A stretch of 64,000 nucleotides of DNA from Bradyrhizobium sp. (GTDB taxonomy: Bacteria; Pseudomonadota; Alphaproteobacteria; Rhizobiales; Xanthobacteraceae): positions 1 to 64,000 of the forward strand of contig JAQGKC010000318.1 of the NCBI GenBank assembly GCA_028290305.1, in the 5' to 3' direction. Positions 8,775-18,460 of this stretch are shown here, piece by piece. The notes under the pieces were generated by a model. That model saw only the letters and a program-made list of their open reading frames with translations. It searched no databases and had not been told where the DNA came from. A program made the translations under genes and the position numbers. Within the stretch, counting starts at the first letter, position 1; each line of letters starts with the position of its first letter.

Positions 8775-9689
8775 GTGAACGACACGATGATGTACCTGGA
8801 CGGACTGCCGCGGCTGATCGGCACGGAAGTATTCTCGGCGATGCCCGATCGGTTCAGGCGCAAGGGCGTGCGCACGGACTGGGCCGACGCCAACCGGCCG
8901 GGCCAGCCGACCGACTGCTTCATCGAAGGCCCGTCGTTCGACGCCGACGGCAATCTCTACATCGTCGATATCCCGTTCGGACGTATCTTCAAGATCGCGC
9001 CTGACGGCCAATGGTCGCTCGTTGTCGAATATGAGGGATGGCCGAACGGTCTCAAGATCAGCCGCGACAGGCGCATTCTGGTTGCCGACTATAGGCACGG
9101 CATCATGGAACTCGACACCAGAGCGGGACGGATGCAGCCGATATTGACATCGCGCAATTCGGAATCGTTCAAGGGGTGCAATGATCTGCACATCGCTTCC
9201 AATGGCGACATCTATTTCACCGATCAGGGGCAGACCGGTCTCCACGACCCCAGCGGGCGGGTTTATCGGCTGGCGACGGACGGACGGCTCGACTGCCTGA
9301 TCGACACCGGCGTCAGCCCCAACGGCCTGGTGCTTGATGCCGCGGAAGCTGTGCTATTTGTGGCGATGACGCGCGACAATGCGGTGTGGCGAATGCCCTT
9401 CATGAAAGATGGCAGTGTCTCGAAGGTCGGCCGCTTCTGCTCGATGTTCGGTCCCAGCGGCCCCGACGGCATGACGATGGACGAAGCGGGGCGTCTGTTC
9501 GTGGCGCACGCATCGCTTGGGCATGTGTTTGTGTTTGCACCCAATGGCGAGCTGATCGCGCGCGTCAAATCCTGCGCGGGCCAAAGCTGCACGAATGTCG
9601 CAATCGGCGGCAAGAACAGCGACCGCCTCTACGTGACGGAATCGGTGACCGGCACAGTTCTGGTCGCGGATATCAGCGAGCTGAGATAG
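8775..9689 (+). CDS. SMP-30/gluconolactonase-like beta-propeller protein
   Basis: A 304-residue protein built of repeated DG-N-Y/I-type blades: DADGNLYIVD, SNGDIYFTDQG and SPNGLVLDAAE. This is the calcium-dependent lactonase/regucalcin fold. It would hydrolyse a sugar-acid or aromatic lactone in the cytoplasm, but the substrate cannot be told. It starts at GTG 8775, 65 bases after nasC, and is followed after 3 bases by an aldo/keto reductase. That pairing suggests a small two-gene catabolic operon separate from nitrate metabolism. No signal peptide is visible. Confidence 0.8.
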   Translation: MNDTMMYLDGLPRLIGTEVFSAMPDRFRRKGVRTDWADANRPGQPTDCFIEGPSFDADGNLYIVDIPFGRIFKIAPDGQWSLVVEYEGWPNGLKISRDRRILVADYRHGIMELDTRAGRMQPILTSRNSESFKGCNDLHIASNGDIYFTDQGQTGLHDPSGRVYRLATDGRLDCLIDTGVSPNGLVLDAAEAVLFVAMTRDNAVWRMPFMKDGSVSKVGRFCSMFGPSGPDGMTMDEAGRLFVAHASLGHVFVFAPNGELIARVKSCAGQSCTNVAIGGKNSDRLYVTESVTGTVLVADISELR

Positions 9690-9692
9690 CAG

Positions 9693-10532
9693 ATGAGGTT
9701 CCGGCAATTCGGCAGCAATAGTCCGGAGGTGCCCGTGATCGGGCAGGGCACCTGGTATATCGACCGTGGCGATCGCAGGAGCTCGGTGGCCGCTTTGCGC
9801 CGCGGCATCGATCTCGGCATGACCCATATCGACACCGCCGAGATGTATGGCGATGCCGAGCTGGTGGTTGCCGACGCCATCGCCGGACGGCGCGACGATA
9901 TCTTCCTGGTCTCGAAAGTTTTGCCGAGCAACGCGTCGCGGCGCGGCACCGTCACGGCGTGCGAGCGCTCGCTGGCGCGGCTGAAAACCGACCGGCTCGA
10001 TTGTTACCTGCTGCACTGGCGTGGGTCCTATCCGCTTCAGGAAACCGTCGCTGCGTTCGAGCAACTGGTCAGCGCAGGGAAAATCCGCAGCTGGGGCGTC
10101 AGCAATTTCGACACCGACGATCTCAACGAGCTGCTTGCGGTCGCCGGCAAAGGAAAGATCGCCTGCAACCAGGTGCTCTATCATCTGCAGGAACGCGCTA
10201 TCGAACATGCGGTGATTCCGTGGTGCAAGCAGCACGGGGCCGCGGTGGTTGCCTACTCGCCGTTCGGTCACAATGATTTCCCGGACTCGCACAGCAAGGC
10301 GGGCGAAGTACTGCAGGCAATTGCTGAAGCACATGGCGCATCGCCGCGCCAGGTCGCCCTGAGTTTTCTGACGCGCGATCCCTCGGTGTTCGCGATTCCA
10401 AAAGCATCGGCTTCGGAGCACGCCGCCGACAACGCTGCGGCCGGAGAATTGACGCTGAGCGAAAACGAGATAGCCGCGCTAGACGAGGCATTTCCGCGTG
10501 GGCCGAAGCCGCGTGGTCTGCCGATGCTGTAG
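9693..10532 (+). CDS. Aldo/keto reductase
   Basis: A 279-residue NADPH-dependent (beta/alpha)8-barrel reductase with the full catalytic tetrad: D47 and Y52 (HIDTAEMYGD), K75 (LVSKV) and H108 (LLHW). The C-terminal segment around IPKASASEH matches the cofactor-binding motif IPKS in position. Its length is normal for the family. It begins 3 bases after the SMP-30 gene, so the two are almost certainly translated from one message and may act in sequence on a sugar-derived substrate. The physiological substrate is unknown. Confidence 0.9.
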   Translation: MRFRQFGSNSPEVPVIGQGTWYIDRGDRRSSVAALRRGIDLGMTHIDTAEMYGDAELVVADAIAGRRDDIFLVSKVLPSNASRRGTVTACERSLARLKTDRLDCYLLHWRGSYPLQETVAAFEQLVSAGKIRSWGVSNFDTDDLNELLAVAGKGKIACNQVLYHLQERAIEHAVIPWCKQHGAAVVAYSPFGHNDFPDSHSKAGEVLQAIAEAHGASPRQVALSFLTRDPSVFAIPKASASEHAADNAAAGELTLSENEIAALDEAFPRGPKPRGLPML

Positions 10533-10693
10533 CGGGCTTGGTTCTTAACAACAGGTGTGTCTCGACCGCTGCGGCGAGCCGCCGCGCCCAATCGCGCATA
10601 TCGGCCTCCTGTTTTCAGCCCTTGTCGGTGTCAGGCGTTTATCGTTTTTTTGGGCGCTCGCCCGATTCGATAATTCCGCGCCCGAGTTCAACC

Positions 10694-11680
10694 GTGACCC
10701 CGTCACCCGCCGCAACCGCCAGGCTGGACAGTACTGCATTGCCCTTGCCTGAGAAGAAGCCAGCTGCACGTACCGCGCCTGCACGTGCCGATCGGCCATT
10801 CCGCGGCATTGCGCTGATCCTCGCGTCGACCGTGTTCCTCGGGACCTCGGACGTCACTTCGAAATATCTATCGACGACGCTGCCTTCGATCGAGATCGCC
10901 TGGATTCGATTTCTGGTGTTCGCGCTGGTGATGTTTCCGGCGATGCTGCCGGGGTCGCCGCTTTATGCCCTGCAAACCAAACGGCCTGGCCTGCAAATCG
11001 TACGAGGCATTGCGCTGCTTGGGTCGTCGCTGTTTTTTATTTCCGGCCTGCGGTTTCTTCCCATGGCGGAAGCATCCGCCACCAGCTTCGTCTCACCATT
11101 GTTCGTTACGGCGCTGTCGATCGTGTTTCTCGGCGAGAGCGTCGGTCTGCGCCGCTGGTTGGCGACTGCGGTTGGATTGATCGGCGTGCTGATCGTGCTG
11201 CGGCCGGGCTCCAGTGCATTTCACCCTGCCGCGTTTTTCCCGATCGTGTCGGCGTTGGCCTGGGCTTGCACCTTGATCATGACGCGGATGATGAGCGGCA
11301 CCGAACACGCCACCACCACGATGACGTATGCGTCGATCGTGGGCCTTGGTATTCTGTCTGCGCTGGTGCCGTTCGTCTGGGTCCAGCCGAGCTGGCACGA
11401 TATTTTCTTTGGAGTTGTCGTCGGCGTGGCATCGACGGCCGGGCAGTGGATCGTCGTGCTTGCCTTTCGTTATGCCGACGCCTCCGTGCTCGCGCCGTTT
11501 TCGTATACCCAGTTGCTGTGGGTCAGCATCCTCGGCTTCATCGTCTTCGGCGAAGTGCCGGATGTCTGGACCATAACCGGCGCCGTATTCATCGTCGCCA
11601 GCGGTCTGTATACCGCGCACCGCGAGCGTAGCAGGCGGTTGCAGGCTCTGGTGCTGGCCGAGCCGTCGCCCAATCCCTGA
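10694..11680 (+). CDS. EamA-family (DMT superfamily) inner-membrane transporter
   Basis: About 328 residues with ten hydrophobic segments arranged as two EamA repeats. The first begins near FRGIALILASTVFLGTS and the second after a central ALAWACTLIMTRMM stretch. Such proteins export or import small metabolites; the substrate is unknown. The frame is open from 10538, but the extra N-terminal residues look non-coding (Arg/Ser-rich, no membrane segment), so GTG 10694 was preferred. The start is uncertain because no strong ribosome site stands out. It converges with the Lrp gene, with only 6 bases between the two stop codons and no visible terminator. Confidence 0.8.
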   Translation: MTPSPAATARLDSTALPLPEKKPAARTAPARADRPFRGIALILASTVFLGTSDVTSKYLSTTLPSIEIAWIRFLVFALVMFPAMLPGSPLYALQTKRPGLQIVRGIALLGSSLFFISGLRFLPMAEASATSFVSPLFVTALSIVFLGESVGLRRWLATAVGLIGVLIVLRPGSSAFHPAAFFPIVSALAWACTLIMTRMMSGTEHATTTMTYASIVGLGILSALVPFVWVQPSWHDIFFGVVVGVASTAGQWIVVLAFRYADASVLAPFSYTQLLWVSILGFIVFGEVPDVWTITGAVFIVASGLYTAHRERSRRLQALVLAEPSPNP

Positions 11681-11686
11681 TCCGCC

Positions 11687-12148
11687 TCACACCGGCAGCG
11701 CGATCGAATATTTGACCTGGCTCAGCGCAAAGCTCGACTCGATCGAGGCGATGCCATCGAGCCGTGTCAGCTTGTTCTTCAAAAACGCTTCGTAGGACGA
11801 CAGATCGGCGGCGACGACGCGCAAGAGGTAGTCGCGATTGCCGGTCATCAGATAGCACTCCAGCACCTCGTCCCATTTCGATATCGCCTTGGCGAAACGA
11901 TTGAGGTCTTCCTCTTTCTGCCGCGCAAGCTTGATCGAGATGAACACGCTGACATGCAAGCCAAGCGATTTCTGGTCGACGGTCGCGATATAACGCGTGA
12001 TCACGCCGCGCTCTTCCAAAAGCTTGACGCGGCGATGGCACGGCGAGACCGACAGGCCGACCTTGTCGGCGAGTTCCTGCATGGTGGTCCGGCTGTCGGA
12101 TTGCAGCAGGCTGAGAATCCTGCGGTCGATGGCATCGAGCGTTTGCAT
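11687..12148 (-). CDS. Lrp/AsnC-family transcriptional regulator
   Basis: A 153-residue regulator. The N-terminal winged helix-turn-helix runs from LDAIDRRILSLLQ to VSPCHRRVKLLEERGVI; the C-terminal RAM/ASNC ligand domain includes VLECYLMTGNRDYLLRV, with the usual G-D-Y motif. It would bind DNA as an oligomer and sense an amino acid or related metabolite. It is transcribed away from the E1-like enzyme at 12287 with about 140 bases between, and a long inverted repeat overlaps its own start codon, so control of itself and of the divergent gene is likely. The arrangement recalls MdeR/MdeB of Pseudomonas putida methionine breakdown (family knowledge; the match is inference). Confidence 0.93.
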   Translation of the reverse strand: MQTLDAIDRRILSLLQSDSRTTMQELADKVGLSVSPCHRRVKLLEERGVITRYIATVDQKSLGLHVSVFISIKLARQKEEDLNRFAKAISKWDEVLECYLMTGNRDYLLRVVAADLSSYEAFLKNKLTRLDGIASIESSFALSQVKYSIALPV

Positions 12149-12196
12149 TGGTATAAACTCTTGGTAATGGGCCTCGGAGTGGGAATTTATACCAAT
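12147..12196. promoter_or_regulatory. Inverted repeat, probable operator of the Lrp-type regulator
   Basis: attggtataaactc at 12147-12160 and gaatttataccaat at 12183-12196 are reverse complements at 13 of 14 positions, separated by 22 bases. The centres lie 36 bases apart, between three and four helix turns. The left arm covers the regulator's start codon (complement of 12146-12148). The right arm lies about 90 bases before the E1-like gene start at 12287. Two well separated arms with AT-rich cores fit cooperative binding by an Lrp octamer. No footprint data support it here. Confidence 0.6.
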
Positions 12197-12286
12197 TATC
12201 GGGTGTATGTCGCGAGAATTTGAGATTTCTGGCGGCGGGTGGCCGGCTAAAATCGAAGGCCAATCATTGTGTCGGGGAGTACCGCC

Positions 12287-14653
12287 ATGCCGATCGAGAC
12301 CGCACGCCTGGAACTGCTGTCCGCGCTGGCACGCAAAGTCCTGTGGCTGTCGTCGTGGACCATCCATCACGCCAATCACATCCGGCCCAATGTCGATGGT
12401 TTGAAGGTCGGCGGCCATCAGGCGTCGTCGGCATCGCTCGTCACCATCATGTCGGCGCTGTATTTCTCGGTGCTGAGGCCGCAGGACCGCGTCGCGGTGA
12501 AGCCGCATGCCAGCCCGGTGTTTCACGCCATCCAGTATTTGTTCGGGCACCAGACCCGCGAGAAGCTGGAGAACTTCCGCGGCTTTAAAGGCGCGCAGTC
12601 CTATCCGTCGCGCACCAAGGACACCGACGATGTCGATTTTTCCACGGGGTCGGTCGGTCTGGGCGTCGCGCAGACGCTGTTTGCCTCGCTGGTGCAGGAT
12701 TACGTCAAGGCGCACGGCTGGATGAAGGATCGGCCCGAGGGCCGGATGATCGCGCTGGTCGGCGACGCCGAGATGGACGAAGGCAATATCTTCGAGGCGC
12801 TGCTGGAAGGCTGGAAGCACGGGCTGCGCAACACCTGGTGGGTGGTCGATTATAACCGCCAGAGCCTGGATGCCGTGGTGCGCGAAGGGCTGTGGGAAAA
12901 ATTCGAATCCATGTTCCGCAATTTCGGCTGGGACGTGGTGATCGTGAAATACGGCCGGCTGATGCGCGCGGCGTTTGCCGAGCCCGGTGGCGAGGCGCTG
13001 AAGCGCTGGATCGACGCCTGCCCAAACCAGATGTATGCGGCGTTGTGTTTTCAGGGCGGAGCGGCGTTCCGCAAGCACCTCACGGACGAGATCGGCGACC
13101 AGGGCGCGGTGTCGCAACTGATCGACAAGCGCAACGACGACGAATTGCTGGAGCTGATGTCCAATCTCGGCGGGCACGACATGGCCAGCATGATCGAGGC
13201 GTTCGAGGCCATCGATCACGATCGGCCCGTTTGCTTCATCGCCTACACCATCAAGGGCGTCGGCCTGCCGTTCCAGGGGCACAAGGATAACCATGCGGGA
13301 TTGATGACCGTCACCCAGATGGAGAAATGGCGCAGCGCCCAGAACATCCGGCCGGGGCATGAATGGGAGAAATTCGAAGGGCTCTCCCAGGAGCCGGCGG
13401 CGCTGGAGGTGTTTCTCGCGGACGCACCGTTCAATCGCGATGGCCGTCGCCGCCTGACTGCGCCGGTTCTTGACGTGCCGCAGCAGCTTGCGTTCAAGCC
13501 GTCGCCGCATATGTCGACCCAACAAGGTTTCGGCCTCGTTCTCAACGAACTCGCGCGCGGCGACACCGAACTGGCCTCGCGCATCGTTACCGCGTCGCCC
13601 GATGTCACGGTGTCGACCAATCTCGGCGCCTGGGTCAACCGGCGCGGGCTGTTCGCGCGCGCCGAAAAGGCCGACCTGTTCCGAAGCGAGAAGATTCCCT
13701 CGACCTTCAACTGGGATTTTTCCCCCAAGGGGCAGCACATCGAACTCGGCATCGCCGAGATGAACCTGTTTATCCTGATGTCGGCGCTGGGGTTGTCGCA
13801 CACGATCAACGGCGAACGGCTGCTGCCGATCGCAACCCTGTATGATCCCTTTATCGAGCGCGGTCTCGATGCCCTGAACTACGCCTGCTATCAGGACGCA
13901 CGCTTCATGGTGGCGGCGACGCCGTCGGGCATTACGCTGGCGCCGGAGGGCGGCGCGCATCAATCGATCGCGACGCCTTTGATCGGCATGGCGCAGGATG
14001 GCCTGGCGTCGTTCGAGCCGGCCTTTGTCGACGAACTTGCGGTCATCATGGGCTGGGGATTCCAGCATATGCAGCAAGAGGGAAGCGAGGGCGGATCGGT
14101 CTATTTGAGGCTTTCGACCCGCACGCTCGAGCAGCCGCAGCGGATCATGACGCCTGAGTTACAAAAGGGAATTACCGATGGGGCCTATTGGCTGCGCAGA
14201 CCGGGACCGAATGCGGAAACGGTGATCGCCTATACCGGCGCAGTTGCGCCGGAGGCGATCGAGGCGATCGGGCTGATCGGCGAAAGCCGCCGGGATATCG
14301 GCCTGCTGGCGATCACATCGGCGGACCGGCTGCATGCCGGCTGGACCGCGGCGCGGAAGCTGCGCCGCGACCGGCGCGGACTGCAGCATCTCAGCCATAT
14401 CGAGAAATTGCTGGCGCCGTTGCCGCGCGATTGCGGCATCGTCACCGCGATCGACGGTCATCCTGCCGCACTGGGCTGGCTCGGCAGCGTGCACGGCCAC
14501 AGGGTCGAAGCGCTCGGCGTCGAGCATTTTGGCCAGACCGGGACGATCGACGACCTCTATCGCCACCACGGCCTGGATGCCAACGCCATCATCGATGCGG
14601 CCGAAAGCCTCACCGCCGGCGCGCCGGTGCGGCACCGCAAAATGGCGGTGTGA
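12287..14653 (+). CDS. AceE-like homodimeric 2-oxoacid dehydrogenase E1 / transketolase-family protein
   Basis: A 788-residue thiamine-diphosphate enzyme resembling the E1 component of homodimeric pyruvate dehydrogenase but about 100 residues shorter than E. coli AceE. The ThDP motif LVGDAEMDEGN...VVDYN begins near residue 157, and the pyrimidine-binding and C-terminal transketolase domains follow. ATG 12287 is favoured over GTG 12269 because GGGGAG lies 8 bases before it. No E2 or E3 gene is adjacent, so it must borrow these from elsewhere or act as a free decarboxylase or oxidase. With the divergent Lrp regulator it resembles MdeB, the 2-oxobutyrate E1 of methionine catabolism, but methionine gamma-lyase is not here. 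The substrate is open. Confidence 0.8.
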   Translation: MPIETARLELLSALARKVLWLSSWTIHHANHIRPNVDGLKVGGHQASSASLVTIMSALYFSVLRPQDRVAVKPHASPVFHAIQYLFGHQTREKLENFRGFKGAQSYPSRTKDTDDVDFSTGSVGLGVAQTLFASLVQDYVKAHGWMKDRPEGRMIALVGDAEMDEGNIFEALLEGWKHGLRNTWWVVDYNRQSLDAVVREGLWEKFESMFRNFGWDVVIVKYGRLMRAAFAEPGGEALKRWIDACPNQMYAALCFQGGAAFRKHLTDEIGDQGAVSQLIDKRNDDELLELMSNLGGHDMASMIEAFEAIDHDRPVCFIAYTIKGVGLPFQGHKDNHAGLMTVTQMEKWRSAQNIRPGHEWEKFEGLSQEPAALEVFLADAPFNRDGRRRLTAPVLDVPQQLAFKPSPHMSTQQGFGLVLNELARGDTELASRIVTASPDVTVSTNLGAWVNRRGLFARAEKADLFRSEKIPSTFNWDFSPKGQHIELGIAEMNLFILMSALGLSHTINGERLLPIATLYDPFIERGLDALNYACYQDARFMVAATPSGITLAPEGGAHQSIATPLIGMAQDGLASFEPAFVDELAVIMGWGFQHMQQEGSEGGSVYLRLSTRTLEQPQRIMTPELQKGITDGAYWLRRPGPNAETVIAYTGAVAPEAIEAIGLIGESRRDIGLLAITSADRLHAGWTAARKLRRDRRGLQHLSHIEKLLAPLPRDCGIVTAIDGHPAALGWLGSVHGHRVEALGVEHFGQTGTIDDLYRHHGLDANAIIDAAESLTAGAPVRHRKMAV

Positions 14654-14862
14654 TATTGCCTGTCGCCCCGGCGCACGCCGAGACGACAGATTGAAATGCG
14701 GTGGAGCGTCTTGCCACCTTCATACCGTTAATCTTATATCCAGCATCCGCTGCAGTGCAGCGCCCCGCATATGGCGGGTTCATTTTTCTGGCCTTTCGTG
14801 CAAGGATGCTTGCCGAACGCTCCGTTCCCCTTCCATTTGTCCGCGAAATCAAGAGGTTTACG

Positions 14863-16293
14863 ATGGTCAATCGCATGCAATTCTACATCGATGGCGCCTG
14901 GGTCGATCCCGTCGTCAAGAAGTCCACGCCCGTCGTCAACCCGGCGACCGAAGAAGCGATGTATGAGGTTGCGCTCGGCTCCAAGGCCGATGTCGACAAG
15001 GCCGTGGCCGCCGCCAGGCGCGCGTTCGAGACCTTCTCCGTGACCAGCCGGGAAGAGCGCATCGCGCTGCTCTCGCGGATCATCGAGGTCTACAAGGGCC
15101 GCATGAAGGATATCGGCGCCGCCGTGTCCGACGAGATGGGCGCACCGCTGCCGATGGCAGAGAAGTTGCAGGCCGGAGCGGGTTTGGGCCACATCGCCTC
15201 CACGCTGGAGGTTCTGAAGAACTATCACTTCGAAGAGACGGTCGGCTCCGCCGTGGTGGTGCGCGAGCCCGTCGGCGTCATCGGCATGATCACGCCGTGG
15301 AATTGGCCGCTGAACCAGATCGCGTGCAAGGTCGCGCCTGCGCTTGCCGCCGGCTGCACCATGATCCTGAAGCCGTCGGAATTCACGCCGTCATCGGCGC
15401 TGATTTTCGCGGAAATCCTGAATGAAGCCGGCGTGCCGAAGGGCGTGTTCAACCTCATCAACGGCCTCGGCCCTGAAGTCGGCGCCGCCATGAGCGAACA
15501 TCCTGATATCGATATGATCTCGTTCACCGGCTCGACTCGCGCCGGCGTCGATGTCGCCAAGCGCGCCGCGCCGACCGTCAAGCGCGTCAGTCAGGAACTG
15601 GGCGGCAAATCGCCGAACGTGATCCTCGAAGGCGCCGACCTCACCAAGGCCGTCACCGGTGGCGTGATGCACATGTTCAACAATTCCGGGCAGTCGTGCA
15701 ACGCGCCGTCGCGGATGATCGTGCCGCTGTCGAAGATGAAGGAAGTCGCCGCCATCGCCAAGGGCGTGGCCGACAAGACCAAGGCCGGCGATCCCCGCGC
15801 TGAGGGCACCACCATCGGTCCGGTCGTGAACCGCGGCCAGTGGGACAAGATACAGGGCCTGATCCAGAAGGGCATCGAGGAAGGCGCCACCCTGGTGGCC
15901 GGTGGCCCCGGCCTGCCGGAAGGCGTCAACAAGGGCTTCTATGTTCGCCCGACGATCTTCGCTGATGTGACCGAGAACATGACCATCGCGCGCGAGGAAA
16001 TCTTCGGGCCGGTGCTCGCGATCATGGGTGCCAAGAACGAAGAAGACGCAGTGCGGATCGCCAACGACACGCCCTATGGTCTGGCGGGTTATGTCTCCGC
16101 CGATACCGTCGAGACCGCCCGCAAGGTCGGCCGCAGGATCCGCGCCGGCAACGTCAACCTGCAGGGCGTGCCGAACGACCGCACCGCGCCGTTCGGCGGT
16201 TACAAGCAGTCCGGCAACGGCCGCGAATGGGGCAAATACGGCCTGGAAGAATATCTCGAGGTCAAGGCCATCGCCGGCTTCAACGCAGCGTAA
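14863..16293 (+). CDS. NAD(P)-dependent aldehyde dehydrogenase
   Basis: A 476-residue ALDH-superfamily enzyme. The catalytic residues can be placed: general base E245 (QELGGKSPN) and nucleophile C279 (NSGQSCNAPSR). TPWNWPLN and the C-terminal EIFGPVLAIM motif are intact. The frame is open from 14701, but ATG 14863 marks the start of the family's usual N-terminus (MQFYIDGAW). It lies about 210 bases after the E1-like gene on the same strand; co-transcription is possible but not shown. A strong hairpin follows its stop. The substrate could be a carboxylic semialdehyde from either neighbouring pathway; nothing seen decides this. Confidence 0.92.
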   Translation: MVNRMQFYIDGAWVDPVVKKSTPVVNPATEEAMYEVALGSKADVDKAVAAARRAFETFSVTSREERIALLSRIIEVYKGRMKDIGAAVSDEMGAPLPMAEKLQAGAGLGHIASTLEVLKNYHFEETVGSAVVVREPVGVIGMITPWNWPLNQIACKVAPALAAGCTMILKPSEFTPSSALIFAEILNEAGVPKGVFNLINGLGPEVGAAMSEHPDIDMISFTGSTRAGVDVAKRAAPTVKRVSQELGGKSPNVILEGADLTKAVTGGVMHMFNNSGQSCNAPSRMIVPLSKMKEVAAIAKGVADKTKAGDPRAEGTTIGPVVNRGQWDKIQGLIQKGIEEGATLVAGGPGLPEGVNKGFYVRPTIFADVTENMTIAREEIFGPVLAIMGAKNEEDAVRIANDTPYGLAGYVSADTVETARKVGRRIRAGNVNLQGVPNDRTAPFGGYKQSGNGREWGKYGLEEYLEVKAIAGFNAA

Positions 16294-16310
16294 GCTTTAC
16301 GACGATTGCG

Positions 16311-16346
16311 GCGCCGGAGCGGATATTCCGCTCCGGCGCTTTGCGT
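16311..16346 (+). terminator. Rho-independent-like terminator after the aldehyde dehydrogenase
   Basis: gcgccggagcgg (16311-16322) pairs perfectly with 16328-16339 across a 5-base loop, followed by the T-rich run tttgcgtttt. It sits 17 bases after the aldehyde dehydrogenase stop. This is one of the best terminator candidates in the window. Confidence 0.8.
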
Positions 16347-16371
16347 TTTACAGAACACAAAACAAACTCAG

Positions 16372-16495
16372 CGTCGTCCCCGCGCACGCGGGGACCCATC
16401 ACCCCTGGCATTCATTTATGCTGCACAAGGCATTTGCCACAGCGCTGAAAACGAGACGGCACGGCGTATGGGTCCCTGCGTTCGCAGGGACGACT
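16372..16495. repeat. Composite palindromic repeat (gtcgtcccc family)
   Basis: Two hairpins, gtccccgcg-ca-cgcggggac (16376-16395) and gtccctgcg-tt-cgcagggac (16472-16491), are enclosed by outer arms gtcgtccc and gggacgac. The layout is of a REP-like dispersed element. It fills the gap between the aldehyde dehydrogenase terminator and the convergent SMP-30 gene. A one-hairpin relative lies at 23603-23628. Confidence 0.65.
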
Positions 16496-16512
16496 CGTGG
16501 ATAGGGATCGCC

Positions 16513-17481
<969 letters not shown>

Positions 17482-17572
17482 TGGCGTTTCTCGTTGTTGC
17501 GTTTCCTCGCGTTCTGGTTTGCTATCATTGTCGGTCAACGACCGCAAATCGGCTGCAAGAATGAGGGATGAA

Positions 17573-18391
17573 ATGCCACGCATATTGATGACCGGCGCAT
17601 CGGGAGGAATTGGCACAAGTTTGCGAAAACTGTTGCCGTCGATCTATCCGGATTTGCTGTTGAGCGACCTGAAGGCGCCCGCCGATCTCGGCGCTCACGA
17701 GAAATTCAGGGCGGCCGAACTGTCCGATCTCGCACAGGTCGAGGCGATCTGCGAGGGTATCGACGGCATCCTGCATTTCGGCGGCTTTTCGGTCGAAGGA
17801 CCGTGGGACAATATTCTGCAGTCGAACATCATCGGCTGTTACAATCTGTTCGAGGCCGCGCGCAAGAAGGGCGTCAAGCGCATCGTATTCGCGTCATCGA
17901 ACCATGCGGTGGGTTTCTACCCGCGCCATCACAGAATCGGAACCGACGTGACGGCTCGGCCGGACAGCCGCTACGGCGTCAGCAAGGTGTTCGGTGAGGC
18001 TGTGGGCGCGCTCTATGCCGACAAGCACGGGCTTGCGGTCACCTGCATCCGGATCGGCAATTTCGGCGACAAGCCGCTCGACCATCGCCGGCTGTCGATC
18101 TGGCTCAAGCCGGAAGACCTGGTGCAACTCTGCCGGATCGGGCTCGATCATCCCGATATCCATTTCGAAATCTTCTACGGCGCGTCGTATAACGAGCGCT
18201 CGTGGTGGGATAATCACCGCGCCTACGACCTGGGCTATCGCCCAACCGGCCGCGCCGAAGATTTTCGCGAACATGCCATGGCCGAGCAGGCCAGGATCGG
18301 GCCTGATCCGGTCGGAGATTTCTACCAGGGCGGCGCGTTCTGCGGGATGGAGTTCGACGGCTATCGGAGCAGGATCATCGACTGGAAATAG
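17573..18391 (+). CDS. udh: Uronate dehydrogenase (NAD-dependent epimerase/dehydratase fold)
   Basis: A 272-residue short-chain dehydrogenase-like enzyme with the NAD motif GASGGIG (8-14) and the catalytic YxxxK at Y134 and K138 (YGVSK). The stretch NIIGCYNLFEAAR...VFASSNHAVGFYP closely follows my memory of Agrobacterium uronate dehydrogenase. It would oxidise galacturonate or glucuronate to the aldarolactone. Two in-frame ATGs lie upstream (17519, 17561), but GAGGGA stands just before ATG 17573. Divergent lactonase, downstream IlvD/Edd dehydratase and TRAP transporter all fit an oxidative uronate or aldarate pathway. Assignment rests on resemblance and context. Confidence 0.8.
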   Translation: MPRILMTGASGGIGTSLRKLLPSIYPDLLLSDLKAPADLGAHEKFRAAELSDLAQVEAICEGIDGILHFGGFSVEGPWDNILQSNIIGCYNLFEAARKKGVKRIVFASSNHAVGFYPRHHRIGTDVTARPDSRYGVSKVFGEAVGALYADKHGLAVTCIRIGNFGDKPLDHRRLSIWLKPEDLVQLCRIGLDHPDIHFEIFYGASYNERSWWDNHRAYDLGYRPTGRAEDFREHAMAEQARIGPDPVGDFYQGGAFCGMEFDGYRSRIIDWK

Positions 18392-18460
18392 ACGCAAGAT
18401 TGATCGCAAGCTTGAAGTTATGCGCCTACATTGCGACAACGAAGGCGCGCTCCCTCTCCT

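Noticed and set aside
11687..14077. A 796-codon open minus-strand frame covering the E1-like gene
   Set aside because: Only its last 153 codons encode the Lrp regulator; the rest is a shadow of the plus-strand E1 gene with Arg/His-rich composition typical of antisense frames in GC-rich DNA.
16372..16495. CRISPR-like array
   Set aside because: The repeats are paired hairpins, not evenly spaced direct repeats with unique spacers, and no cas genes are in the window.
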